A stretch of 64,000 nt of DNA, taken from positions 1 to 64,000 of the forward strand of contig NZ_JBFTEH010000009.1 of the NCBI RefSeq assembly GCF_041027365.1, written 5' to 3'. The notes under the pieces are model-generated. The model was given only the letters and a program-made list of their open reading frames with translations. It searched no databases and was not told the origin of the DNA. Below, one piece after another: positions 16,766 to 25,865 of the stretch. Source of the stretch: VKMB-3413 sp041027365 (GTDB lineage Bacteria > Pseudomonadota > Alphaproteobacteria > Rhizobiales > Rhizobiaceae). Each line of letters begins with the position of its first letter. Position 1 is the first letter of the stretch. The position numbers and the translations under genes are program-made.

Positions 16766-17959
16766 CTAGCGGCCCTGCAGCACCGGCTCCAGCCGGTCCA
16801 GCGGCGCCGCCAGGGCGTTGAAGTGAAACGACAGCTCGCCGCGGTCCTGATACTCCACCGTGTCGTAGGAGATGAAGCGTCCGTTGGCCTCGAGGTCCGC
16901 GATCGCGGCATCGACGGCCGCGCGCTTGGCCTCCGCGTCGCGCATCCGCTTAGGTGCGAGGGTCTCCGCCGGCTTCAGGGCGCTGAGGATGGCGTCGATG
17001 CCGTCGACATTCCCGCGGATGTCCGCGAGATCGGTCTTGGAGTAGAGGTCCCGCCCCATCACGACCTGACCGGCGGCCAGTCGGTCGCAGATGCGCGCGG
17101 CGCTCTTCACCAGCATGCCCGGATCGAGTGGCAGCGCCTTCAGTTTCGCGCGCAGCGCCTTGACGTCGCCTTCCAGCGCCGCCACGACGGGCGCGAGCCC
17201 CTCGGTGCCGTTCCGGGCGAACAGGCCGTATTCGATGCGGTGGAAGCCGGAGAAATGCGGATCGGCAGCGTGCCTGTCGAAGGCCTCGGCCTCCGCATCG
17301 ATCCGGGCCGTCAGTTCGGGAAAGCGCAGCGCCAGCGGCTCCAGGCGGTCATAGGGCAGCCGCGCGGCGAGGAACACGGTCCGCGCGTCGGCGAGGTTTC
17401 CCGCCACCACGGCCCGGCGGAGCTTTTCGAGCTCCCGCGAAAGGGACGCGCCCTCGCGGTCGAGATAGGTCCGGTATGCGGCGAGGGATCCGGCGAAGGC
17501 GCTTTCGATCCCGGCTTCGGCCGGTCGGTCACCCGAGGCCTTCGGGGCAACGGCATGGAGGATCCCCGCCTTGCCGGATGCCTCGCAGGCGAGGCCGTAG
17601 TCGCCGGGCCAGAGGGTGAGCGAGACCACCCGCGTCTCGCCCGGCGCGACATCCGCCGCCTCGGCGACGACGAGGCCGCCGGCCGATAGCCGCCAGCTTC
17701 GCGCCTGGCGCGCCCGGCTGACGACGGCAAAATCCTGCCGGCCGGCGGCCGCGGAGACTTCGTCCGGTTCGCAGCCGCCGTCGGCGGCAAGCGCGAAGGG
17801 AATCGCATCGTCCGGCACCTCGGGGCCCCCTGCGATGACGCCCGCCGCATAGAGGATCGCCAGCGCGGCGACCGCGAGGAGAAAGACGGCCGCGGCCGCG
17901 ATCTGCAGCCGGCGTCGGCTGGCGTTGAACGGGCGGCGCGGCGCGTCGGGTTTCGGCAT
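16766..17959 (-). CDS. EfeO-like iron uptake protein (cupredoxin plus imelysin/M75 domain)
   Basis: The product is 397 residues. An N-terminal hydrophobic segment (about residues 18-43) follows a short basic tail and lacks a clear cleavage site, so it may be a membrane anchor. A cupredoxin-like domain follows (CEPDEVSAAAG ... VAPGETRVVSLTLWPGDYGLAC), with the two cysteines placed as in EfeO. From about residue 145 comes the M75 imelysin domain with the GxHxxE-type motif FHRIEYGLF. In the EfeUOB system this protein hands ferrous iron to the EfeU permease. Neither EfeU nor the EfeB peroxidase is adjacent, so it is an orphan here or works with distant genes. Confidence 0.85.
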   Translation of the reverse strand: MPKPDAPRRPFNASRRRLQIAAAAVFLLAVAALAILYAAGVIAGGPEVPDDAIPFALAADGGCEPDEVSAAAGRQDFAVVSRARQARSWRLSAGGLVVAEAADVAPGETRVVSLTLWPGDYGLACEASGKAGILHAVAPKASGDRPAEAGIESAFAGSLAAYRTYLDREGASLSRELEKLRRAVVAGNLADARTVFLAARLPYDRLEPLALRFPELTARIDAEAEAFDRHAADPHFSGFHRIEYGLFARNGTEGLAPVVAALEGDVKALRAKLKALPLDPGMLVKSAARICDRLAAGQVVMGRDLYSKTDLADIRGNVDGIDAILSALKPAETLAPKRMRDAEAKRAAVDAAIADLEANGRFISYDTVEYQDRGELSFHFNALAAPLDRLEPVLQGR

Positions 17960-18043
17960 CTTCGATCGTCAGGCTTGCGGCGGCGACAGGTGGTCGGCCT
18001 CCGCGATAGCACCGCGATCCTCGCCGGAAGCTGGACCGGCCGG

Positions 18044-18541
18044 TCAGCCTTGCCGGGCGGGATCCTCGCCGGGCCAGGCCGCGAGGTGATCCTCGTAGTC
18101 CTCGAGTTCCAGCCCGACCTCGCTCACCGTCCGGTCACGCACGGAAATGCCGGCCTGGTGGACCGTCTCCGGATCGCCGGAGAGAAGGTGGTGCCACCAG
18201 TAGAGATCGCGCCCCTCCGCCAGCAGGCGATAGGCGCAGGTCGGCGGCAGCCAGGTGAGGCTGCGCACGGTGGCGGGATCGAGCGCCACGCAGTCGGGCA
18301 CGCTCGCCTGGCGATCCTCATAGTCCGAGCAGCGGCAGGAATGGCCGTCGAGCAGCTGGCAGCCGACATTGGTCCAGGCGATCTCGCCGGTGTCCCAGTC
18401 CTCCAGCTTGTTCAGGCAGCACCGCCCGCAGCCGTCGCACAGCGACTCCCATTCGGCGGGCGACATTTCCTCCAGCGTCTTGGCTTGCCAAAACGGCCGC
18501 TGGGCTAGATCAGGACCGGGAGGAGAGGCTGGATCACGCAT
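18044..18541 (-). CDS. YcgN-family cysteine-cluster protein
   Basis: A 165-residue cytoplasmic protein of the UPF0260/YcgN family. The N-terminal part contains FWQAKTLEEMSPAEWESLCD and the cysteine cluster CDGCGRCC at about residues 34-41; further Cys residues occur in VGCQLLDGHSCRCSDYEDR and PPTCAYRLL. The spacing suggests metal or Fe-S binding. The biochemical role of the family is not established. It is divergent from the penicillin-binding protein gene with about 80 bases between them, so the promoters must lie there. No convincing ribosome binding site precedes the ATG at 18541. Confidence 0.9.
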   Translation of the reverse strand: MRDPASPPGPDLAQRPFWQAKTLEEMSPAEWESLCDGCGRCCLNKLEDWDTGEIAWTNVGCQLLDGHSCRCSDYEDRQASVPDCVALDPATVRSLTWLPPTCAYRLLAEGRDLYWWHHLLSGDPETVHQAGISVRDRTVSEVGLELEDYEDHLAAWPGEDPARQG

Positions 18542-18631
18542 TCGGGAAATGTGGTTGCGCCTTCAGGACTTTTCCATGTTGCCGTCGTATAGCGGGAATA
18601 GATAGGCTGGTGGAGGACATTGGCGGCCAGA

Positions 18632-20839
18632 ATGCGGCGCGGTGGCGTTTCCTCCGCTCCGGCCAATGGTGACAGGCATAACGTGCAGAACGATTCCGAA
18701 CATCCGAAAAAGCGTCGGCAGCCATCGTGGCTGATCGAGGTCGACGCCTGGATCGACAGCAGCCTGTGGCGCTTCTTCCACGCCTTCGCCGCCTGGTGGG
18801 AAAGCGTCACCGTCGTCTCGCGCAAGTTCCGGGCGCGCGGCTTCAACCGCATCCTCGTCGAACTCGCCTGCGAGGCGCTGACGCTCGGTCTCGCCGGCAT
18901 CATCCTGCTCTTCGCGCTCGCCCAGCCCTCGATCAAGGCGACGGCGCACGGCCTGCCGCAGGAGACCGACTATTCCGTCCTGTTCCTCGACCGGCACGGC
19001 GAGGAGATCGGCCGGCGCGGCGTGCTGCGCTCCGCCGCCGTGCCGATCGACGAGATGCCCGACCAGTTCATCAAGGCGCTTCTCGCCACCGAGGACCGGC
19101 GCTTCTTCGACCATTTCGGCATCGACTTCTGGGGCCTGATCCGCGCCATGGTGGTCAATGCGCAGGCCGGCGGCGTCGTCCAGGGCGGCTCGACCCTCAC
19201 CCAGCAGCTCGCCAAGAACCTCTTCCTCACAAACGAGCGCTCGCTCGACCGCAAGATCAAGGAAGCCTTCCTGGCGCTCTGGCTGGAGACGCATCTGACC
19301 AAGCGCCAGATCCTGTCGATGTATCTCGACCGCGCCTATATGGGCGGCGGCACCTTCGGCGCGGCGGCCGCGGCCGAGTTCTACTTCGGCAAGAACATCC
19401 GCGACGTCTCCCTGGCCGAGGCGGCGATGCTGGCGGGCCTGTTCAAGGCCCCGACGAAATACGCCCCGCACGTCAACCTGCCGGCCGCCCGGGCGAGGGC
19501 CAACGAGGTCCTCACCAACATGGTGCAGGCGCATTTCCTCACCGAGGGCCAGGTGATCGAGGCGCGGCGCCATCCGGCGACGGCCGTCGACCGCACCACC
19601 ATCCAGTCGCCCGACTACTTCCTCGACTACGCCTTCGACGAGGTGCAGAAGATCGCCCGCGAGAACGGCATCAAGCAGCACAACCTCGTCGCCCGCACCA
19701 CGATCGACATGAACCTGCAGAAGCTCGCGGACGAGGCCATCGAGTACAATCTGCGGCAGTACGGCTCGACCTACCATGTCGGCCAGGCGGCCATGGTCTC
19801 GATCGCCGACGACGGCAGCGTGCGCGCCATGGTCGGCGGGCGCGACTATGGCGAGTCGCAGTTCAATCGCGCGACGCGGGCGCTGCGCCAGCCAGGCTCG
19901 TCCTTCAAGGTCTATGTCTACGCGACGGCGATGAAGCAGGGCATGAAGCCGAGCGACACGATCGTCGACAGCCCGATCACCATCGGCAACTGGTCGCCGC
20001 AGAACTACGAGCACAGCTTCGCGGGCCGCATCACCCTGGCCTACGCGCTGGCGCATTCGCTGAACGTGCCGGCGGTGAAGCTCTACATGAAGGTGGGCTT
20101 CAAGAACACGGTCGAGACGGCGAAGTCGATGGGTGTCGAGTCGAAGCTGCGCGGCGACAAGACCATGGCGCTCGGCACCAGCGAGGTGACGGTCCTGGAC
20201 CAGGCGACGGCCTACACCGTCTTCGCCAATGGCGGCATGGACCCGCATCGCCATTCGATCATGCAGCTGAGCGACGCCAACGGGAAGGTGCTCTGGGACG
20301 CGCGCCGCGACATGCCGCCGCCGCACCGCGTGCTGCCGGTCGAGGCGGCGAAGTCGATGAACGAGATGCTCGTCGGCGTCGCCGAACACGGCACCGGCCG
20401 GCGCTCGCAGCTCTCCATGGTCCGCAACGGCGGCAAGACCGGCACGACGCAGGACTATCGCGACGGCTGGTTCTGCGGCTTCACCGGAAACTTCTCGACG
20501 GCGGTCTGGTTCGGCAACGACAGCTTCAAGCCGACCAACCGGATGACCGGCGGCACGCTCCCGGCGATGACGTGGCAGCGCTACATGGAGGCGGCGGAGA
20601 AGACCGTCGACCTGAAGCCGATCCCGTATATCGACAATCCGTTCAAGTCGGGCGGCGCCGACGTCGCCTCCGCGGCGGACGGCAGCGAGCCGGTGCGCAC
20701 GCCCGACATGCTGAAGAAGCCGGCGCAGGACGTCCTCGCCGACATCGCCCAGAAGCTCGAGAATCTGCCCCCGATGCAGCTCGAGCATCTGGCGTCGGCG
20801 CGCCCGGCGGGCGATATGCCCGACGCGGCCCAGCCCTGA
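18632..20839 (+). CDS. Class A penicillin-binding protein (PBP1a family)
   Basis: A bifunctional peptidoglycan glycosyltransferase and transpeptidase of about 735 residues, inner-membrane anchored by one helix (TLGLAGIILLFALAQ). The GT51 domain shows LLATEDRRFFDHFGID with the catalytic Glu and GGSTLTQQLAKNLF. The transpeptidase domain has the SxxK motif in QPGSSFKVYVYA, SxN in AHSLNVPAVK and KTG in NGGKTGTTQDYRDG. The start is uncertain. A TTG at 18620 has GGAGG almost too close, the ATG at 18632 has it rather far, and a GTG at 18683 gives a start more like relatives (QNDSEHPKKRRQPSW). The C-terminal tail has no extra domain. Confidence 0.93.
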   Translation: MRRGGVSSAPANGDRHNVQNDSEHPKKRRQPSWLIEVDAWIDSSLWRFFHAFAAWWESVTVVSRKFRARGFNRILVELACEALTLGLAGIILLFALAQPSIKATAHGLPQETDYSVLFLDRHGEEIGRRGVLRSAAVPIDEMPDQFIKALLATEDRRFFDHFGIDFWGLIRAMVVNAQAGGVVQGGSTLTQQLAKNLFLTNERSLDRKIKEAFLALWLETHLTKRQILSMYLDRAYMGGGTFGAAAAAEFYFGKNIRDVSLAEAAMLAGLFKAPTKYAPHVNLPAARARANEVLTNMVQAHFLTEGQVIEARRHPATAVDRTTIQSPDYFLDYAFDEVQKIARENGIKQHNLVARTTIDMNLQKLADEAIEYNLRQYGSTYHVGQAAMVSIADDGSVRAMVGGRDYGESQFNRATRALRQPGSSFKVYVYATAMKQGMKPSDTIVDSPITIGNWSPQNYEHSFAGRITLAYALAHSLNVPAVKLYMKVGFKNTVETAKSMGVESKLRGDKTMALGTSEVTVLDQATAYTVFANGGMDPHRHSIMQLSDANGKVLWDARRDMPPPHRVLPVEAAKSMNEMLVGVAEHGTGRRSQLSMVRNGGKTGTTQDYRDGWFCGFTGNFSTAVWFGNDSFKPTNRMTGGTLPAMTWQRYMEAAEKTVDLKPIPYIDNPFKSGGADVASAADGSEPVRTPDMLKKPAQDVLADIAQKLENLPPMQLEHLASARPAGDMPDAAQP

Positions 20840-20876
20840 GCGGCCGGTCACCCGGTCGTCCAACGAAGTCACGCCC

Positions 20877-21461
20877 ATGCGCCTCACGCTTCTCGTCGCC
20901 CTCGCCATCGCCGTCGCGCTCAGCCTCGGCGGCTGGTCGGCGCGCTGGGCGGTCGAGCAATCGGCCGACGTCGGCACCGTCACCGTCGGCCCCTGGGTCG
21001 CCAATCCCTTCGCCGGGGCGCCCGACGCCGATCCCTATTCGCGCGCCCGCCTCGCCAAGGTCGGCAATCTGACGCTCGGCATCGGCGAGGGGATCCTGTT
21101 CCGGGCCGAGGTCGACGACAGCGGCCGGCCGCTCAGGCGCGAATGCAATTACGCAATCGCCGGCACGACGCCTCCGGCCCGGGTGTTCTCGCTCGTTCCC
21201 TACACGCCGAACGGCGCGCTGATCGAGCCGGCGGTCGGCCGGCCGGGCTGGCTCACCTCCAACAATCTGATGCGTCACGAGGACAATTCGTTCCGGATCG
21301 GCATCGGGCCGCAGGCCCACGCCGGAAACTGGCTGGCGACCTCCGGCCACGGCCCCCTCATCCTGGCTCTGGCGCTCTACGACACGCCGGCGGCCGCTTC
21401 GAGCGGCGTCGCCAGCCTGGTCCTGCCCGGAATCACGCTCGAAGGATGCAGCCGTGGGTAA
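20877..21461 (+). CDS. DUF1214 domain protein
   Basis: The product is 194 residues with an N-terminal signal or anchor (residues 1-20). The body has VGPWVANPFAGAPDADPY and a C-terminal NWLATSGHGPLILALALYDT, the core of the DUF1214 beta-sandwich domain. In many bacteria this domain is fused behind DUF1254; here the two are separate genes, DUF1214 first, with an 8-base overlap. It is likely envelope-associated and of unknown biochemical function. It follows the PBP1a gene by 37 bases and may be read with it. Confidence 0.85.
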   Translation: MRLTLLVALAIAVALSLGGWSARWAVEQSADVGTVTVGPWVANPFAGAPDADPYSRARLAKVGNLTLGIGEGILFRAEVDDSGRPLRRECNYAIAGTTPPARVFSLVPYTPNGALIEPAVGRPGWLTSNNLMRHEDNSFRIGIGPQAHAGNWLATSGHGPLILALALYDTPAAASSGVASLVLPGITLEGCSRG

Positions 21462-22083
21462 GCTTCTCCTCGCGCTGGCGATCGGCCTGGTCGGCGCCGT
21501 CCTCGTGCACATCGCGGTCATCCAGGCCATGCCGCAGGTGGCGAGCAACAACGCCTGGGAGCGGCTGTCCGAGCTCGGCAAGATGTACGACGTCGTGCGC
21601 GTCCAGCCGCTCGCCACCGAAGGCCGCAGCGCCGCCGCGGCCGGAACCCCGCTGCAGCAGGGGACCTTCGCCTTCGTCGATCCCGCCTTCATCACGGCGA
21701 GCTGCCGCTTCTCGCTCGCCAAGGGCCCGGTGCAGCTGTCCGCCGAGCAGCGCAGCGCGACCTTCTGGTCCGCCTCGATCTACGACAGCCAGGGCGACAA
21801 TCTCTACAGCATCAACGACCGGGCGGCCGTCGACGACACCTTCGACCTGCTGGTCGGCACGCGCGACGAGATCATCGACCTCAAGGCCAATTCCGACCCG
21901 CAGAGCGAAGCGGACGATACGACCATTCCGGTCGAACTCGACCTCGGCGAGGGCTACATGACGATCCGCGCCCTGGTCGACGAGGAGAGCAAGCGGCCCG
22001 AGGTCGACGCCTTCATCCGCTCGCTGAAATGCGAGCCGGTCGATACCGACAGCGCGCAGGCGACCACCGTCCGGCAGGGCTGA
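21454..22083 (+). CDS. DUF1254 domain protein
   Basis: A 209-residue protein starting at a GTG that lies inside the end of the DUF1214 gene. It has an N-terminal hydrophobic anchor (residues 3-24), then NNAWERLSELGKMYDVVRVQPL and DPAFITASCRFSLAKGPVQL, which fit the DUF1254 family. The C-terminus has a TIRALVDEESKRPEVDAFI segment. Together with the preceding gene it forms a split version of the common DUF1254-DUF1214 two-domain protein. Function is not established. Confidence 0.85.
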   Translation: MGKLLLALAIGLVGAVLVHIAVIQAMPQVASNNAWERLSELGKMYDVVRVQPLATEGRSAAAAGTPLQQGTFAFVDPAFITASCRFSLAKGPVQLSAEQRSATFWSASIYDSQGDNLYSINDRAAVDDTFDLLVGTRDEIIDLKANSDPQSEADDTTIPVELDLGEGYMTIRALVDEESKRPEVDAFIRSLKCEPVDTDSAQATTVRQG

Positions 22084-22321
22084 GCCGGGCAGCCGGATCG
22101 ACCGGGGAATGCTTCCCCTTTCGGAACATCGACGAACGGCCTGAGCCGCAGCCGGCGCGGGTCCCCGTCGGCGCGGCCTCAGCGCGCGATGCATCGGCTT
22201 CGACCGAATTGCCACAGTGCCGGCGGATCGGTCCCCGGCCGGCCGGGGTTAATCCCTTGCTAAGGACTCGCTCGGCATTGTCGCGCTCCTCGAAACCAAC
22301 ACTTAACTCTGTTGGAGCGTC

Positions 22322-23347
22322 ATGACGGACCCGCAGCCGCGCATCTTTCGCACTCTGGAGAAAGAGACCGGCCGCGACCGATTCGACACCATCGTCTCGG
22401 CGGCCGTCGCCGCCTTCACGGCTCTGCGCCGCCCGAGCCAGAAGCATCAGGACGAGTTCGCCCGGCTGGTGATCCCGCTGTGGCAGAAGATCGGCCCGGA
22501 CACCAAGCGCGCGCTCGCGGCATCGCTTGCAGCTGCCCCCGCAGTTCCGCGCGAGGTGGTGGCGAAGCTTCTCGCCGAGCCGGTCGACATCTGCGCGCCT
22601 TATCTCCTCGCGAACGCAGGCGGCCAAGTGGGCGCGCGGGCGCCGGTGCCGCCGGCGAAGGCGCCGCATCGCCAGTCTCCTCCCGAAGCGGTCGCCGCGC
22701 CGGAGCGGCGGAAGGGTTTCCAGAACGCCTCGCACGATCTCTTGGGACGGGGACCGGTACCGGCCGAGCCAGCGGGCGCGGCCGGCGACAGGGCGGCCGG
22801 CACTGTGGGCCCCGGCAGCGCCGACGAAGCGCGCTCCACTCTGCGGCGGCTGGTTTCGGCCGGCGTCGCGCCCAGGGCCGAAGCGGGACGCAGCCGCACG
22901 CCGGCGACGATCGGCGAAATCCTCGCGGCGGCGCGCTGCGGCGAGGCAGCCTCAGCCTATGCCGGCATCGCGGCCATGCTCGGCCGCGGCGACGAACTCG
23001 CCGCCGAACTCGCGGCGGACCATAAGGGCGAGACGCTGGCGATGGCGCTGAAGGCGCTCGATGCCGGCGCCAGCGACGCGCTGACGGTCGTCATCCTGCT
23101 GAAGCCGCGCGTCGGGCTGAACATGAACGCGTTCGACGAATTGAAGGGCTTCTTCCGAGACGTGTCGCGCGCCGACTGCCGCGGCCGCTTCGGCCTTTCC
23201 GCCTCGCCGGACCGGCGCACTGCCGCGCCACCGCTCCAGCCGCAGACCGTAGATCTCGACCGGCGGATACCCGCCGGCACCGCGCGCGCTGCCTTCGGAC
23301 GTCGCCGGGCGACGCCCCAGCGCATCGCGACGCCCAAGGCCGGATAG
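22322..23347 (+). CDS. DUF2336 domain protein
   Basis: A 341-residue soluble protein. The N-terminal half (LEKETGRDRFDTIVSAAVAA, FARLVIPLWQKIGPDTKRAL, REVVAKLLAEPVDICAPYLL) and the region at about residues 195-275 with helical repeats match alphaproteobacterial DUF2336 proteins, which look like degenerate HEAT-type repeat proteins and have been linked loosely to stress or signalling. A Pro/Ala/Arg-rich linker at about residues 100-175 and a long low-complexity Arg/Pro/Ala C-terminal tail are poorly conserved in type. The start is an ATG at 22322 with GGAG five bases upstream. The promoter probably lies in the preceding 238-bp gap. Confidence 0.75.
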   Translation: MTDPQPRIFRTLEKETGRDRFDTIVSAAVAAFTALRRPSQKHQDEFARLVIPLWQKIGPDTKRALAASLAAAPAVPREVVAKLLAEPVDICAPYLLANAGGQVGARAPVPPAKAPHRQSPPEAVAAPERRKGFQNASHDLLGRGPVPAEPAGAAGDRAAGTVGPGSADEARSTLRRLVSAGVAPRAEAGRSRTPATIGEILAAARCGEAASAYAGIAAMLGRGDELAAELAADHKGETLAMALKALDAGASDALTVVILLKPRVGLNMNAFDELKGFFRDVSRADCRGRFGLSASPDRRTAAPPLQPQTVDLDRRIPAGTARAAFGRRRATPQRIATPKAG

Positions 23348-23793
23348 AGATCCCGAGTCGGCCGCGCGGGAAGCACCGCCGGACGCGCCTCGGGCGGCAT
23401 GACCCCGCCGTCGGCCACCCGGTTCATCCGCCGCCAATCGGCTGGCGGCGCGGCTCGCATCGCCTTGGCGGGAGCCGACCGGGGACGAGGCGCCACCGCG
23501 GCCCGATCCGCCCCGCGATTCCGGCCCTGCCGGCGATCTGCACCTGTACGTGTACCGCTCGCGAAGCCGCGACGGTTCGCAGAAGCGGAAGCGGCTGACA
23601 CCGTTGCCTGCAAGCCGTCGGCGGCGCTGGCGCGGATCACGGGCCTTCCGGCCATTCCACCGGCCTACCTTATAGTTGCAGAACATCGGCCATTTTTACG
23701 CTTTCGGAAGCATTGCCGTGCAGTTTCGGATCCGGGCCCGTTAGCCGGCTAGACAGTTCCTCCCGAAACCGTTCGTCGACCGGATAGATATTG
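23348..23793. other. 446-bp gap before the chemoreceptor gene
   Basis: Open frames here are Arg/Ala/Pro-rich shadows without domain features. A pocket at about 23660-23700 (TTATAG preceded 18 bases upstream by TTCCGG, then CATTTTTACG) could carry a promoter for the chemoreceptor gene; this is weak. A short palindrome AGCCGGCT lies near 23743. Confidence 0.4.
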
Positions 23794-25713
23794 ATGAAGA
23801 TCCACCTCTCGCTTCCTGCCAAGATCTCGCTGATGGTCCTTGGCAGCCTCGTCGTGCTCAGCGCTGCCATCGTCTTCGTGACCTCGCTGACCCTCAGCGA
23901 GGACGCCGCGCGGCGCGCCACCGAGCGCCAGGAAGCGAACATGCGCGTCGCCTGGGACGTCATGCGCCAATACGGCAAGGACTTCAGCCTGAAGGACGGC
24001 GCCTTCTATGCCGGCAATACCAAGATCGACGGCTTCTACGCGCCGGTCGACCGCGTCAAGGAGCTCGTCGGCGGCACGGCCACGGTATTCTCCGGCGACA
24101 CCCGCGTCGCCACCAATGTGAAGAAGCCGGACGGCTCGCGCGCGGTCGGCACCAAGCTCGCCAAGGGCCCCGTCTACGACGCCGTGCTCGGCCGCGGCGT
24201 GCCCTATCGCGGCGAGGCCGATATTCTCGGCACCGCCTTCTACACCGCCTACGACCCGATCAAGGACGCGAGCGGCAAGACCATCGGCGTCCTCTATGTC
24301 GGCATTCCCAAGGCGGAATTCTTCGCCTCGACCGATCGCGTCGAATGGCGCATCGCGGCGATCAGCCTGGCGATCCTGGTCATGATCGCGCTGGCGGTCA
24401 CGGTCCTCAGCCGCAGGATGTTCTCCCCGCTGCAGAACCTCGCCGCCGCGATCGACCGCCTGGCCGCCGGCGATACCGCCGTCGCCATCCCGAGCGTCGA
24501 GCGCGCCGACGACATCGGCGGCATGGCCCGCTCAATCGCCCGGCTGAAGGAGGGCGCGGCCGAAAAGGAGCGCATCGAGGCCGAAGCGACCCAGCGCCGC
24601 GACGAGGTCGAGGTGGAGCGCCGGCAGTCCAGCGAACGGCAGGCGAGCACCGTCAGGGAGCAGGACGTCGTCGTCGGCGAGATCAGCCGCGGTCTCGAAA
24701 AGCTCGCCGCCGGCGCCCTCTCCTATCGCATCACCGCGTCCTTCCCTGCCGCCTATGCCAAGCTGAAGGACGACTTCAACCAGGTGATGGCCTCGCTCGG
24801 CGGCACCATGGCGACGATCGCCGAGGCTGCCGGGGCGATCGGCGCCGGCACGACCGAGATCAGCACCTCGTCCGACGACATGTCGCGCCGGACCGAGCAG
24901 CAGGCGGCGACGCTCGAGCAGACGGCCGCCGCGCTCGACCAGATCACAGCGGCGGTGCGGCGCACGGCGGAGTCCGCCAAGCACGCCCAGAGCGTCGTCG
25001 ACGAGGCGAAGGGCCGGGCCGAGACCTCGGGCCGGATCGTGGACGATGCCGTGGCGGCGATGGGCGGCATCGAGACGTCCTCGAAGCAGATTTCGCAGAT
25101 CGTTGGCGTGATCGACGAGATCGCCTTCCAGACCAACCTTCTGGCGCTGAACGCCGGCGTCGAGGCGGCGCGGGCCGGCGAAGCCGGCAAGGGTTTTGCC
25201 GTGGTCGCCCAGGAGGTGCGCGGCCTCGCCCAGCGCTCGGCGGAAGCCGCCAAGGAGATCAAGGAACTGATCAGCGCCTCGGCCGACCAGGTGGAGACCG
25301 GCGTCGAGCTCGTCGGCCGCACCGGCGAGGCGCTGAAGGCGATCGCCGAGCAGGTCAGCCAGATCAACGCGATCGTCTCCGAGATCTCGTCCTCCGCCCG
25401 CGAGCAGGCGACCAATCTCGGTGAGGTGAACACCGCCGTCGGCCAGATGGACCAGGTGACCCAGCAGAATGCCGCCATGGCCGAGGAATCGACCGCCGCC
25501 TGCCAGCATCTCGCCCGCGAGACCGGCGAACTCGGGCGCCTGATCGCCCGCTTCGACGTCGCCGCCGGTGATGCCGCTTCGCCCGCAAAGCCTTCTCCGG
25601 CGGCAACCAGGCGTCCGGCCCCCGCCCGCCAGCGCGCGGCCTATCCGACCGCGGGCAATGCGGCCCTGAAGGCGGCGCCGAGGGCGCAGGAGCAGAGCTG
25701 GGAAGAGTTCTGA
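23794..25713 (+). CDS. Methyl-accepting chemotaxis protein with Cache sensor domain
   Basis: A 639-residue transmembrane chemoreceptor. TM1 is at about residues 10-30; a periplasmic single-Cache-type sensor spans about 33-185 (VDRVKELVGGTATVFSGDTR, GKTIGVLYVGIPKAEF); TM2 is near 190-212. A HAMP domain follows (RMFSPLQNLAAAIDRLAAGD), then a second HAMP-like segment (ISRGLEKLAAGALSYRI). The kinase-control hairpin tip contains EIAFQTNLLALNAGVEAARA. The protein ends SWEEF, a likely CheR/CheB-tethering pentapeptide after a flexible linker, so it should recruit the adaptation enzymes. The ligand is unknown; this Cache subtype often binds small organic acids or amino acids. No other che genes are adjacent. 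Confidence 0.95.
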   Translation: MKIHLSLPAKISLMVLGSLVVLSAAIVFVTSLTLSEDAARRATERQEANMRVAWDVMRQYGKDFSLKDGAFYAGNTKIDGFYAPVDRVKELVGGTATVFSGDTRVATNVKKPDGSRAVGTKLAKGPVYDAVLGRGVPYRGEADILGTAFYTAYDPIKDASGKTIGVLYVGIPKAEFFASTDRVEWRIAAISLAILVMIALAVTVLSRRMFSPLQNLAAAIDRLAAGDTAVAIPSVERADDIGGMARSIARLKEGAAEKERIEAEATQRRDEVEVERRQSSERQASTVREQDVVVGEISRGLEKLAAGALSYRITASFPAAYAKLKDDFNQVMASLGGTMATIAEAAGAIGAGTTEISTSSDDMSRRTEQQAATLEQTAAALDQITAAVRRTAESAKHAQSVVDEAKGRAETSGRIVDDAVAAMGGIETSSKQISQIVGVIDEIAFQTNLLALNAGVEAARAGEAGKGFAVVAQEVRGLAQRSAEAAKEIKELISASADQVETGVELVGRTGEALKAIAEQVSQINAIVSEISSSAREQATNLGEVNTAVGQMDQVTQQNAAMAEESTAACQHLARETGELGRLIARFDVAAGDAASPAKPSPAATRRPAPARQRAAYPTAGNAALKAAPRAQEQSWEEF

Positions 25714-25764
25714 GACCTGCGCGGCGGCGGTCCGAAACCCGGCCGCAGGCGCAGAGCCTTCCTC

Positions 25765-25789
25765 AGCCCGCCGGCCCGTCCGGCGGGCT
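25765..25789 (+). terminator. Hairpin downstream of the chemoreceptor gene
   Basis: AGCCCGCCGG at 25765-25774 pairs perfectly with CCGGCGGGCT at 25780-25789 around a 5-nt loop, 52 bases after the stop codon. The following GTGTTCGT is only weakly T-rich, so termination may need Rho or be inefficient. Confidence 0.55.
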
Positions 25790-25865
25790 GTGTTCGTCAG
25801 AGCCGGTACCGCCGGTCGCGGCGGCGGCTCTCGCCAGCCGGGACGCTGTGGCGTAAGGAGCGGCG

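Noticed and set aside
18563..21004. 813-codon minus-strand frame
   Set aside because: It is antisense to the PBP1a gene, which has all catalytic motifs in the other strand.
23399..23752. 117-codon plus-strand frame before the chemoreceptor gene
   Set aside because: Arg/Ala/Pro-rich shadow composition and no convincing start signal.
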